From the NCBI RefSeq assembly GCF_964340395.1, contig NC_135556.1, positions 4,609,501 to 4,673,500 of the forward strand: a stretch of DNA of 64,000 nt. The letters run 5' to 3'. Positions 14,901 through 29,900 of this stretch are shown piece by piece. Source of the stretch: Glandiceps talaboti (lineage: Eukaryota; Hemichordata; Enteropneusta; Spengelidae). A program made the translations under genes and the position numbers. Below the pieces are notes generated by a model, which made no database searches, was not told the DNA's origin, and worked only from the letters and a program-made list of their open reading frames with translations. The stretch's first letter is position 1. Every line of letters starts with the position of its first letter.

Positions 14901-17900
14901 CAAAAGACACTTTAGTAAACTTGTACTTTCTATTGGTGAAGGAAAAATAATATTGGGCAACAAAACCTAATGACCATTTTCAGTAATTTTACAATTCTAA
15001 AATCTTCACTTACTTCTTCTGCTTCTTGATTAGCTGTCTGATCTTCATCTGCCATCTGTGTTCGTGCCATCTTGCTTGGCCTTGGAGTTCCATCCTGAAA
15101 GGAATGAATCAAACAATACAGTATAAACTTATTGATGGAATGAAATAAAAGTCATTTAGATTCTAAAGTTTACACTTAAAGTTGCCACTACTCAAATTAA
15201 CCATTTTGAAAAGATATTACCACTGATAATAAAATTATGCTAATATCCAAAATATTACCTTATTCAGCTACAATCTACTTGTGACATAAGGTTATCTCTA
15301 CTTGTCATGTGCTAAACAGTGAAAAAAGACACATTAGATAACTTGTACTTTCAATTGGTGAAGGAAAAAAATATTGGGCAACAAAACCTTTTAGATTCTA
15401 ACATTTACTCTTGAAGTTGCCAATACTCAACTTAACCTCTTTGAAAAGATATTACCACTTGTTATGAAATTATGCTAATCTCCAAAATATTACTTCATTC
15501 AGCTATAATCTACTTGTGACATAAGGTTGTCACTACTTGTCATGTGCTTAGTACTGACAAAAGACACTTTAGTAAACTTGTACTTTCTATTGGTGAAGGA
15601 AAAATAATATTGGGCAACAAAACCTAATGACCATTTTCAGTAATTTTACAATTCTAAAATCTTCACTTACTTCTTCTGCTTCTTGATTAGCTGTCTGATC
15701 TTCATCTGCCATCTGTGTTCGTGCCATCTTGCTTGGCCTTGGAGTTCCATCCTGAAAGGAATGAATCAAACAATACAGTATAAACTTATTGATGGAATGA
15801 AATAAAAGTCATTTAGATTCTAAAGTTTACACTTAAAGTTGCCACTACTCAAATTAACCATTTTGAAAAGATATTACCACTGATAATAAAATTATGCTAA
15901 TATCCAAAATATTACTTCATTCAGCTACAATCTACTTGTGACATTAGGTTATCTCTACTTGTCATGTGCTAAACAGTGAAAAAAGACACATAAGATAACT
16001 TGTACTTTCAATTGGTGAAGGAAAAAAATATTGGGCAACAAAACCTTTTAGATTCTAACATTTACTCTTGAAGTTGCCAATACTCAACTTAACCTCTTTG
16101 AAAAGATATTACCACTTGTTATGAAATTATGCTAATCTCCAAAATATTACTTCATTCAGCTATAATCTACTTGTGACATAAGGTTGTCACTACTTGTCAT
16201 GTGCTTAGTACTGACAAAAGACACTTTAGTAAACTTGTACTTTCTATTAGTGAAGGAAAAATAATATTGGGCAACAAAACCTAATGACCATTTTCAGTAA
16301 TTTTACAATTCCAAAATCTTCACTTACTTCTTCTGCTTCTTGATTGCCTGTCTGATCTTCATCTGCCATCTGTGTTCGTGCCATCTTGCTTGGCCTTGGA
16401 GTTCCATCCTGAAAGGAATGAATTAAACAATACAGGATAAACTTATTGATGGAATGAAATAAAAGTCATTTACATTTTAATATTTACACTTAAAGTTGCA
16501 ACTACTGAAATTAACCTCTTTGAAAAGATATTACCACTGATAATAAAATTATGCTACTCTCCAAAATATTACTTCATTCAGCTACAATCTACTTGTGACA
16601 TAAGGTTGTCACTACTTGCCATGTGCTTAGTACTGACAAAAGACCCTTTAGTTAACTTGTACTTTCTATTAGTGAAGGAAAAATAATATTGGGCAACAAA
16701 ACCTAATGACCATTTTCAACAATTTTACAATTCCAAAATCTTCACTTACTTCTTCTGCTTCTTGATTAGCTGTCTGATCTTCATCTGCCATCTGTGTTCG
16801 TGCCATCTTGCTTGGCCTTGGAGTTCCATCCTGAAAGGAATGAATCACACAATACAGTATAAACTTATTGATGGAATGAAATAAAAGTCATTTGATTCTA
16901 AAGTTTACACTTAAAGTTGCCACTACTCAAATTAACCATTTTGAAAAGATATTACCACTGATAATAAAATTATGCTAATATCCAAAATATTACCTTATTC
17001 AGCTACAATCTACTTGTGACATAAGGTTATCTCTACTTGTCATGTGCTAAACAGTGAAAAAAGACACATTAGATAACTTGTACTTTCAATTGGTGAAGGA
17101 AAAAAATATTGGGCAACAAAACCTTTTAGATTCTAACATTTACTCTTGAAGTTGCCAATACTCAACTTAACCTCTTTGAAAAGATATTACCACTTGTTAT
17201 GAAATTATGCTACTCTCCAAAATATTACTTCATTCAGCTATAATCTACTTGTGACATAAGGTTGTCACTACTTGTCATGTGCTTAGTACTGACAAAAGAC
17301 ACTTTAGTAAACTTGTACTTTCTATTGGTGAAGGAAAAATAATATTGGGCAACAAAACCTAATGACCATTTTCAGTAATTTTACAATTCCAAAATCTTCA
17401 CTTACTTCTTCTGCTTCTTGATTGCCTGTCTGATCTTCATCTGCCATCTGTGTTCGTGCCATCTTGCTTGGCCTTGGAGTTCCATCCTGAAAGGAATGAA
17501 TCAAACAATACAGGATAAACTTATTGATGGAATGAAATAAAAGTCATTTACATTTTAATATTTACACTTAAAGTTGCAACTACTGAAATTAACCTCTTTG
17601 AAAAGATATTACCACTGATAATAAAATTATGCTACTCTCCAAAATATTACTTCATTCAGCTACAATCTACTTGTGACATAAGGTTGTCACTACTTGCCAT
17701 GTGCTTAGTACTGACAAAAGACCCTTTAGTTAACTTGTACTTTCCATTAGTGAAGGAAAAATAATATTGGGCAACAAAACCTAATGACCATTTTCAGTAA
17801 TTTTACAATTCTAAAATCTTCACTTACTTCTTCTGCTTCTTGATTAGCTGTCTGATCTTCATCTGCCATCTGTGTTCGTGCCATCTTGCTTGGCCTTGGA

Positions 17901-20900
17901 GTTCCATCCTGAAAGGAATGAATCAAACAATACAGGATAAACTTATTGATGGAATGAAATAAAAGTCATTTACATTTTAATATTTACACTTAAAGTTGCA
18001 ACTACTGAAATTAACCATTTTGAAAAGATATTACCACTGATAATAAAATTATGCTACTCTCCAAAATATTACTTCATTCAGCTACAATCTACTTGTGACA
18101 TAAGGTTGTCACTACTTGCCATGTGCATAGTACTGACAAAAGACCCTTTAGTTAACTTGTACTTTCCATTAGTGAAGGAAAAATAATATTGGGCAACAAA
18201 ACCTAATGACCATTTTCAGTAATTTTACAATTCCAAAATCTTCACTTACTTCTTCTGCTTCTTGATTAGCTGTCTGATCTTCATCTGCCATCTGTGTTCG
18301 TGCCATCTTCCTTGGCCTTGGAGTTCCATCCTGAAAGGAATGAATCAAACAATACAGTATAAACTTATTGATAGAATGAAATAAAAGTCATTTAGATTCT
18401 AAAGTTTACACTTAAAGTTGCCACTACTCAAATTAACCATTTTGAAAAGATATTACCACTGATAATAAAATTATGCTAATATCCAAAATATTACTTCATT
18501 CGGCTACAATCTACTTGTGACATAAGGTTATCTCTACTTGTCATGTGCTAAACAGTGAAAAAAGACACACAAGATAACTTGTACTTTCAATTGGTGAAGG
18601 AAAAAAATATTGGGCAACAAAACCTTTTAGATTCTAATATTTACTCTTGAAGTTGCCAATACTCAACTTAACCTCTTTGAACAGATATTACCACTTGTTA
18701 TGAAATTATGCTAATCTCCAAAATATTACTTCATTCAGCTATAATCTACTTGTGACATAAGGTTGTCACTACTTGTCATGTGCTTAGTACTGACAAAAGA
18801 CACTTTAGTAAACTTGTACTTTCTATTGGTGAAGGAAAAATAATATTGGGCAACAAAACCTAATGACCATTTTCAGTAATTTTACAATTCCAAAATCTTC
18901 ACTTACTTCTTCTGCTTCTTGATTGCCTGTCTGATCTTCATCTGCCATCTGTGTTCGTGCCATCTTGCTTGGCCTTGGAGTTCCATCCTGAAAGGAATGA
19001 ATCAAACAATACAGGATAAACTTATTGATGGAATGAAATAAAAGTCATTTACATTTTAATATTTACACTTAAAGTTGCAACTACTGAAATTAACCTCTTT
19101 GAAAAGATATTACCACTGATAATAAAATTATGCTACTCTCCAAAATATTACTTCATTCAGCTACAATCTACTTGTGACATAAGGTTGTCACTACTTGCCA
19201 TGTGCTTAGTACTGACAAAAGACCCTTTAGTTAACTTGTACTTTCCATTAGTGAAGGAAAAATAATATTGGGCAACAAAACCTAATGACCATTTTCAGTA
19301 ATTTTACAATTCTAAAATCTTCACTTACTTCTTCTGCTTCTTGATTAGCTGTCTGATCTTCATCTGCCATCTGTGTTCGTGCCATCTTGCTTGGCCTTGG
19401 AGTTCCATCCTGAAAGGAATGAATCAAACAATACAGGATAAACTTATTGATGGAATGAAATAAAAGTCATTTACATTTTAATATTTACACTTAAAGTTGC
19501 AACTACTGAAATTAACCATTTTGAAAAGATATTACCACTGATAATAAAATTATGCTACTCTCCAAAATATTACTTCATTCAGCTACAATCTACTTGTGAC
19601 ATAAGGTTGTCACTACTTGCCATGTGCATAGTACTGACAAAAGACCCTTTAGTTAACTTGTACTTTCCATTAGTGAAGGAAAAATAATATTGGGCAACAA
19701 AACCTAATGACCATTTTCAGTAATTTTACAATTCCAAAATCTTCACTTACTTCTTCTGCTTCTTGATTAGCTGTCTGATCTTCATCTGCCATCTGTGTTC
19801 GTGCCATCTTCCTTGGCCTTGGAGTTCCATCCTGAAAGGAATGAATCAAACAATACAGTATAAACTTATTGATAGAATGAAATAAAAGTCATTTAGATTC
19901 TAAAGTTTACACTTAAAGTTGCCACTACTCAAATTAACCATTTTGAAAAGATATTACCACTGATAATAAAATTATGCTAATATCCAAAATATTACTTCAT
20001 TCGGCTACAATCTACTTGTGACATAAGGTTATCTCTACTTGTCATGTGCTAAACAGTGAAAAAAGACACACAAGATAACTTGTACTTTCAATTGGTGAAG
20101 GAAAAAAATATTGGGCAACAAAACCTTTTAGATTCTAATATTTACTCTTGAAGTTGCCAATACTCAACTTAACCTCTTTGAACAGATATTACCACTTGTT
20201 ATGAAATTATGCTAATCTCCAAAATATTACTTCATTCAGCTATAATCTACTTGTGACATAAGGTTGTCACTACTTGTCATGTGCTTAGTACTGACAAAAG
20301 ACCCTTTAGTTAACTTGTACTTTCTATTAGTGAAGGAAAAATAATATTGGGCAACAAAACCTAATGACCATTTTCAGTAATTTTACAATTCCAAAATCTT
20401 CACTTACTTCTTCTGCTTCTTGATTAGCTGTCTGATCTTCATCTGCCATCTGTGTTCGTGCCATCTTGCTTGGCCTTGGAGTTCCATCCTGAAAGGAATG
20501 AATCAAACAATACAGTATAAACTTATTGATGGAATGAAATAAAAGTCATTTAGATTCTAAAGTTTACACTTAAAGTTGCCACTACTCAAATTAACCATTT
20601 TGAAAAGATATTACCACTGATAATAAAATTATGCTAATATCCAAAATATTACTTCATTCAGCTACAATCTACTTGTGACATAAGGTTATCTCTACTTGTC
20701 ATGTGCTAAACAGTGAAAAAAGACACATTAGATAACTTGTACTTTCAATTGGTGAAGGAAAAAAATATTGGGCAACAAAACCTTTTAGATTCTAACATTT
20801 ACTCTTGAAGTTGCCAATACTCAACTTAACCTCTTTGAAAAGATATTACCACTTGTTATGAAATTATGCTAATCTCCAAAATATTACTTCATTCAGCTAT

Positions 20901-23900
20901 AATCTACTTGTGACATAAGGTTGTCACTACTTGTCATGTGCTTAGTACTGACAAAAGACACTTTAGTAAACTTGTACTTTCTATTGGTGAAGGAAAAATA
21001 ATATTGGGCAACAAAACCTAATGACCATTTTCAGTAATTTTACAATTCTAAAATCTTCACTTACTTCTTCTGCTTCTTGATTAGCTGTCTGATCTTCATC
21101 TGCCATCTGTGTTCGTGCCATCTTGCTTGGCCTTGGAGTTCCATCCTGAAAGGAATGAATCAAACAATACAGTATAAACTTATTGATGGAATGAAATAAA
21201 AGTCATTTAGATTCTAAAGTTTACACTTAAAGTTGCCACTACTCAAATTAACCATTTTGAAAAGATATTACCACTGATAATAAAATTATGCTAATATCCA
21301 AAATATTACCTTATTCAGCTACAATCTACTTGTGACATAAGGTTATCTCTACTTGTCATGTGCTAAACAGTGAAAAAAGACACATTAGATAACTTGTACT
21401 TTCAATTGGTGAAGGAAAAAAATATTGGGCAACAAAACCTTTTAGATTCTAACATTTACTCTTGAAGTTGCCAATACTCAACTTAACCTCTTTGAAAAGA
21501 TATTACCACTTGTTATGAAATTATGCTAATCTCCAAAATATTACTTCATTCAGCTATAATCTACTTGTGACATAAGGTTGTCACTACTTGTCATGTGCTT
21601 AGTACTGACAAAAGACACTTTAGTAAACTTGTACTTTCTATTGGTGAAGGAAAAATAATATTGGGCAACAAAACCTAATGACCATTTTCAGTAATTTTAC
21701 AATTCTAAAATCTTCACTTACTTCTTCTGCTTCTTGATTAGCTGTCTGATCTTCATCTGCCATCTGTGTTCGTGCCATCTTGCTTGGCCTTGGAGTTCCA
21801 TCCTGAAAGGAATGAATCAAACAATACAGTATAAACTTATTGATGGAATGAAATAAAAGTCATTTAGATTCTAAAGTTTACACTTAAAGTTGCCACTACT
21901 CAAATTAACCATTTTGAAAAGATATTACCACTGATAATAAAATTATGCTAATATCCAAAATATTACTTCATTCAGCTACAATCTACTTGTGACATTAGGT
22001 TATCTCTACTTGTCATGTGCTAAACAGTGAAAAAAGACACATAAGATAACTTGTACTTTCAATTGGTGAAGGAAAAAAATATTGGGCAACAAAACCTTTT
22101 AGATTCTAACATTTACTCTTGAAGTTGCCAATACTCAACTTAACCTCTTTGAAAAGATATTACCACTTGTTATGAAATTATGCTAATCTCCAAAATATTA
22201 CTTCATTCAACTATAATCTACTTGTGACATAAGGTTGTCACTACTTGTCATGTGCTTAGTACTGACAAAAGACACTTTAGTAAACTTGTACATTCTATTA
22301 GTGAAGGAAAAATAATATTGGGCAACAAAACCTAATGACCATTTTCAGTAATTTTACAATTCCAAAATCTTCACTTACTTCTTCTGCTTCTTGATTGCCT
22401 GTCTGATCTTCATCTGCCATCTGTGTTCGTGCCATCTTGCTTGGCCTTGGAGTTCCATCCTGAAAGGAATGAATTAAACAATACAGGATAAACTTATTGA
22501 TGGAATGAAATAAAAGTCATTTACATTTTAATATTTACACTTAAAGTTGCAACTACTGAAATTAACCTCTTTGAAAAGATATTACCACTGATAATAAAAT
22601 TATGCTACTCTCCAAAATATTACTTCATTCAGCTACAATCTACTTGTGACATAAGGTTGTCACTACTTGCCATGTGCTTAGTACTGACAAAAGACCCTTT
22701 AGTTAACTTGTACTTTCTATTAGTGAAGGAAAAATAATATTGGGCAACAAAACCTAATGACCATTTTCAACAATTTTACAATTCCAAAATCTTCACTTAC
22801 TTCTTCTGCTTCTTGATTAGCTGTCTGATCTTCATCTGCCATCTGTGTTCGTGCCATCTTGCTTGGCCTTGGAGTTCCATCCTGAAAGGAATGAATCAAA
22901 CAATACAGTATAAACTTATTGATGGAATGAAATAAAAGTCATTTAGATTCTAAAGTTTACACTTAAAGTTGCCACTACTCAAATTAACCATTTTGAAAAG
23001 ATATTACCACTGATAATAAAATTATGCTAATATCCAAAATATTACCTTATTCAGCTACAATCTACTTGTGACATAAGGTTATCTCTACTTGTCATGTGCT
23101 AAACAGTGAAAAAAGACACATTAGATAACTTGTACTTTCAATTGGTGAAGGAAAAAAATATTGGGCAACAAAACCTTTTAGATTCTAACATTTACTCTTG
23201 AAGTTGCCAATACTCAACTTAACCTCTTTGAAAAGATATTACCACTTGTTATGAAATTATGCTAATCTCCAAAATATTACTTCATTCAGCTATAATCTAC
23301 TTGTGACATAAGGTTGTCACTACTTGTCATGTGCTTAGTACTGACAAAAGACACTTTAGTAAACTTGTACTTTCTATTGGTGAAGGAAAAATAATATTGG
23401 GCAACAAAACCTAATGACCATTTTCAGTAATTTTACAATTCCAAAATCTTCACTTACTTCTTCTGCTTCTTGATTGCCTGTCTGATCTTCATCTGCCATC
23501 TGTGTTCGTGCCATCTTGCTTGGCCTTGGAGTTCCATCCTGAAAGGAATGAATCAAACAATACAGGATAAACTTATTGATGGAATGAAATAAAAGTCATT
23601 TACATTTTAATATTTACACTTAAAGTTGCAACTACTGAAATTAACCTCTTTGAAAAGATATTACCACTGATAATAAAATTATGCTACTCTCCAAAATATT
23701 ACTTCATTCAGCTACAATCTACTTGTGACATAAGGTTGTCACTACTTGCCATGTGCTTAGTACTGACAAAAGACCCTTTAGTTAACTTGTACTTTCCATT
23801 AGTGAAGGAAAACTAATATTGGGCAACAAAACCTAATGACCATTTTCAGTAATTTTACAATTCCAAAATCTTCACTTACTTCTTCTGCTTCTTGATTAGC

Positions 23901-26900
23901 TGTCTGATCTTCATCTGCCATCTGTGTTCGTGCCATCTTGCTTGGCCTTGGAGTTCCATCCTGAAAGGAATGAATCAAACAATACAGTATAAACTTATTG
24001 ATGGAATGAAATAAAAGTCATTTACATTTTAATATTTACACTTAAAGTTGCCACTACTCAAATTAACCATTTTGAAAAGATATTACCACTGATAATAAAA
24101 TTATGCTAATATCCAAAATATTACTTCATTCAGCTACAATCTACTTGTGACATAAGGTTATCTCTACTTGTCATGTGCTAAACAGTGAAAAAAGACACAT
24201 TAGATAACTTGTACTTTCAATTGGTGAAGGAAAAAAATATTGGGCAACAAAACCTTTTAGATTCTAACATTTACTCTTGAAGTTGCCAATACTCAACTTA
24301 ACCTCTTTGAAAAGATATTACCACTTGTTATGAAATTATGCTAATCTCCAAAATATTACTTCATTCAGCTATAATCTACTTGTGACATAAGGTTGTCACT
24401 ACTTGTCATGTGCTTAGTACTGACAAAAGACACTTTAGTAAACTTGTACTTTCTATTGGTGAAGGAAAAATAATATTGGGCAACAAAACCTAATGACCAT
24501 TTTCAGTAATTTTACAATTCTAAAATCTTCACTTACTTCTTCTGCTTCTTGATTAGCTGTCTGATCTTCATCTGCCATCTGTGTTCGTGCCATCTTGCTT
24601 GGCCTTGGAGTTCCATCCTGAAAGGAATGAATCAAACAATACAGTATAAACTTATTGATGGAATGAAATAAAAGTCATTTAGATTCTAAAGTTTACACTT
24701 AAAGTTGCCACTACTCAAATTAACCATTTTGAAAAGATATTACCACTGATAATAAAATTATGCTAATATCCAAAATATTACCTTATTCAGCTACAATCTA
24801 CTTGTGACATAAGGTTATCTCTACTTGTCATGTGCTAAACAGTGAAAAAAGACACATTAGATAACTTGTACTTTCAATTGGTGAAGGAAAAAAATATTGG
24901 GCAACAAAACCTTTTAGATTCTAACATTTACTCTTGAAGTTGCCAATACTCAACTTAACCTCTTTGAAAAGATATTACCACTTGTTATGAAATTATGCTA
25001 ATCTCCAAAATATTACTTCATTCAGCTATAATCTACTTGTGACATAAGGTTGTCACTACTTGTCATGTGCTTAGTACTGACAAAAGACACTTTAGTAAAC
25101 TTGTACTTTCTATTGGTGAAGGAAAAATAATATTGGGCAACAAAACCTAATGACCATTTTCAGTAATTTTACAATTCTAAAATCTTCACTTACTTCTTCT
25201 GCTTCTTGATTAGCTGTCTGATCTTCATCTGCCATCTGTGTTCGTGCCATCTTGCTTGGCCTTGGAGTTCCATCCTGAAAGGAATGAATCAAACAATACA
25301 GTATAAACTTATTGATGGAATGAAATAAAAGTCATTTAGATTCTAAAGTTTACACTTAAAGTTGCCACTACTCAAATTAACCATTTTGAAAAGATATTAC
25401 CACTGATAATAAAATTATGCTAATATCCAAAATATTACTTCATTCAGCTACAATCTACTTGTGACATAAGGTTATCTCTACTTGTCATGTGCTAAACAGT
25501 GAAAAAAGACACATAAGATAACTTGTACTTTCAATTGGTGAAGGAAAAAAATATTGGGCAACAAAACCTTTTAGATTCTAACATTTACTCTTGAAGTTGC
25601 CAATACTCAACTTAACCTCTTTGAAAAGATATTACCACTTGTTATGAAATTATGCTAATCTCCAAAATATTACTTCATTCAGCTATAATCTACTTGTGAC
25701 ATAAGGTTGTCACTACTTGTCATGTGCTTAGTACTGACAAAAGACACTTTAGTAAACTTGTACTTTCTATTAGTGAAGGAAAAATAATATTGGGCAACAA
25801 AACCTAATGACCATTTTCAGTAATTTTACAATTCCAAAATCTTCACTTACTTCTTCTGCTTCTTGATTGCCTGTCTGATCTTCATCTGCCATCTGTGTTC
25901 GTGCCATCTTGCTTGGCCTTGGAGTTCCATCCTGAAAGGAATGAATTAAACAATACAGGATAAACTTATTGATGGAATGAAATAAAAGTCATTTACATTT
26001 TAATATTTACACTTAAAGTTGCAACTACTGAAATTAACCTCTTTGAAAAGATATTACCACTGATAATAAAATTATGCTACTCTCCAAAATATTACTTCAT
26101 TCAGCTACAATCTACTTGTGACATAAGGTTGTCACTACTTGCCATGTGCTTAGTACTGACAAAAGACCCTTTAGTTAACTTGTACTTTCTATTAGTGAAG
26201 GAAAAATAATATTGGGCAACAAAACCTAATGACCATTTTCAACAATTTTACAATCCAAAATCTTCACTTACTTCTTCTGCTTCTTGATTAGCTGTCTGAT
26301 CTTCATCTGCCATCTGTGTTCGTGCCATCTTGCTTGGCCTTGGAGTTCCATCCTGAAAGGAATGAATCAAACAATACAGTATAAACTTATTGATGGAATG
26401 AAATAAAAGTCATTTAGATTCTAAAGTTTACACTTAAAGTTGCCACTACTCAAATTAACCATTTTGAAAAGATATTACCACTGATAATAAAATTATGCTA
26501 ATATCCAAAATATTACCTTATTCAGCTACAATCTACTTGTGACATAAGGTTATCTCTACTTGTCATGTGCTAAACAGTGAAAAAAGACACATTAGATAAC
26601 TTGTACTTTCAATTGGTGAAGGAAAAAAATATTGGGCAACAAAACCTTTTAGATTCTAACATTTACTCTTGAAGTTGCCAATACTCAACTTAACCTCTTT
26701 GAAAAGATATTACCACTTGTTATGAAATTATGCTAATCTCCAAAATATTACTTCATTCAGCTATAATCTACTTGTGACATAAGGTTGTCACTACTTGTCA
26801 TGTGCTTAGTACTGACAAAAGACACTTTAGTAAACTTGTACTTTCTATTGGTGAAGGAAAAATAATATTGGGCAACAAAACCTAATGACCATTTTCAATA

Positions 26901-29900
26901 ATTTTACAATTCCAAAATCTTCACTTACTTCTTCTGCTTCTTGATTAGCTGTCTGATCTTCATCTGCCATCTGTGTTCGTGCCATCTTGCTTGGCCTTGG
27001 AGTTCCATCCTGAAAGGAATGAATCAAACAATACAGTATAAACTTATTGATGGAATGAAATAAAAGTCATTTAGATTCTAAAGTTTACACTTAAAGTTGC
27101 CACTACTCAAATTAACCATTTTGAAAAGATATTACCACTGATAATAAAATTATGCTAATATCCAAAATATTACTTCATTCAGCTACAATCTACTTGTGAC
27201 ATAAGGTTATCTCTACTTGTCATGTGCTAAACAGTGAAAAAAGACACATTAGATAACTTGTACTTTCAATTGGTGAAGGAAAAAAATATTGGGCAACAAA
27301 ACCTTTTAGATTCTAACATTTACTCTTGAAGTTGCCAATACTCAACTTAACCTCTTTGAAAAGATATTACCACTTGTTATGAAATTATGCTAATCTCCAA
27401 AATATTACTTCATTCAGCTATAATCTACTTGTGACATAAGGTTGTCACTACTTGCCATGTGCTTAGTACTGACAAAAGACCCTTTAGTTAACTTGTACTT
27501 TCTATTAGTGAAGGAAAAATAATATTGGGCAACAAAACCTAATGACCATTTTCAATAATTTTACAATTCCAAAATCTTCACTTACTTCTTCTGCTTCTCG
27601 ATTAGCTGTCTGATCTTCATCTGCCATCTGTGTTCGTGCCATCTTGCTTGGCCTTGGAGTTCCATCCTGAAAGGAATGAATCAAACAATACAGGATAAAC
27701 TTATTGATGGAATGAAATAAAAGTCATTTACATTTTAATATTTACACTTAAAGTTGCAACTACTGAAATTAACCTCTTTGAAAAGATATTAGCACTGATA
27801 ATAAAATTATGCTACTCTCCAAAATATTACTTCATTCGGCTACAATCTACTTGTGACATAAGGTTATCTCTACTTGTCATGTGCTAAACAGTGAAAAAAT
27901 ACACACAAGATAACTTGTACTTTCAATTGGTGAAGGAAAAAAATATTGGGCAACAAAACCTTTTAGATTCTAATATTTACTTTTGAAGTTGCCAATACTC
28001 AACTTAACCTCTTTGAACAGATATTACCACTTGTTATGAAATTATGCTAATCTCCAAAATATTACTTCATTCAGCTATAATCTACTTGTGACATAAGGTT
28101 GTCACTACTTGTCATGTGCTTAGTACTGACAAAAGACACTTTAGTAAACTTGTACTTACTATTGGTGAAGGAAAAATAATATTGGGCAACAAAACCTAAT
28201 GACCATTTTCAGTAATTTTACAATTCCAAACTCTTCACTTACTTCTTCTGCTTCTTGATTGCCTGTCTGATCTTCATCAGCCATCTGTGTTCGTGCCATC
28301 TTGCTTGGCCTTGGAGTTCCATCCTGAAAGGAATGAATCAAACAATACAGGATAAACTTATTGATGGAATGAAATAAAAGTCATTTACATTTTAATATTT
28401 ACACTTAAAGTTGCAACTACTCAAATTAACCTCTTTGAAAAGATATTACCACTGATAATAAAATTATGCTACTCTCCAAAATATTACTTCATTCAGCTAC
28501 AATCTACTTGTGACATAAGGTTGTCACTACTTGCCATGTGCTTAGTACTGACAAAAGACCCTTTAGTTAACTTGTACTTTCTATTAGTGAAGGAAAAATA
28601 ATATTGGGCAACAAAACCTAATGACCATTTTCAACAATTTTACAATTCCAAAATCTTCACTTACTTCTTCTGCTTCTTGATTAGCTGTCTGATCTTCATC
28701 TGCCATCTGTGTTCGTGCCATCTTGCTTGGCCTTGGAGTTCCATCCTGAAAGGAATGAATCAAACAATACAGGATAAACTTATTGATGGAATGAAATAAA
28801 AGTCATTTACATTTTAATATTTACACTTAAAGTTGCAACTACTGAAATTAACCTCTTTGAAAAGATATTACCACTGATAATAAAATTATGCTACTCTCCA
28901 AAATATTACTTCATTCAGCTACAATCTACTTGTGACATAAGGTTGTCACTACTTGCCATGTGCTTAGTACTGATAAAAGACCCTTTAGTTAACTTGTACT
29001 TTCCATTAGTGAAGGAAAACTAATATTGGGCAACAAAACCTAATGACCATTTTCAGTAATTTTACAATTCCAAAATCTTCACTTACTTCTTCTGCTTCTT
29101 GATTAGCTGTCTGATCTTCATCTGCCATCTGTGTTCATGCCATCTTGCTTGGCCTTGGAGTTCCATCCTGAAAGGAATGAATCAAACAATACAGTATAAA
29201 CTTATTGATGGAATGAAATAAAAGTCATTTAGATTCTAAAGTTTACACTTAAAGTTGCCACTACTCAAATTAACCATTTTGAAAAGATATTACCACTGAT
29301 AATAAAATTATGCTAATATCCAAAATATTACCTTATTCAGCTACAATCTACTTGTGACATAAGGTTATCTCTACTTGTCATGTGCTAAACAGTGAAAAAA
29401 GACACATTAGATAACTTGTACTTTCAATTGGTGAAGGAAAAAAATATTGGGCAACAAAACCTTTTAGATTCTAACATTTACTCTTGAAGTTGCCAATACT
29501 CAACTTAACCTCTTTGAAAAGATATTACCACTTGTTATGAAATTATGCTAATCTCCAAAATATTACTTCATTCAGCTATAATCTACTTGTGACATAAGGT
29601 TGTCACTACTTGTCATGTGCTTAGTACTGACAAAAGACACTTTAGTAAACTTGTACTTTCTATTGGTGAAGGAAAAATAATATTGGGCAACAAAACCTAA
29701 TGACCATTTTCAGTAATTTTACAATTCCAAAATCTTCACTTACTTCTTCTGCTTCTTGATTGCCTGTCTGATCTTCATCTGCCATCTGTGTTCGTGCCAT
29801 CTTGCTTGGCCTTGGAGTTCCATCCTGAAAGGAATGAATCAAACAATACAGGATAAACTTATTGATGGAATGAAATAAAAGTCATTTACATTTTAATATT

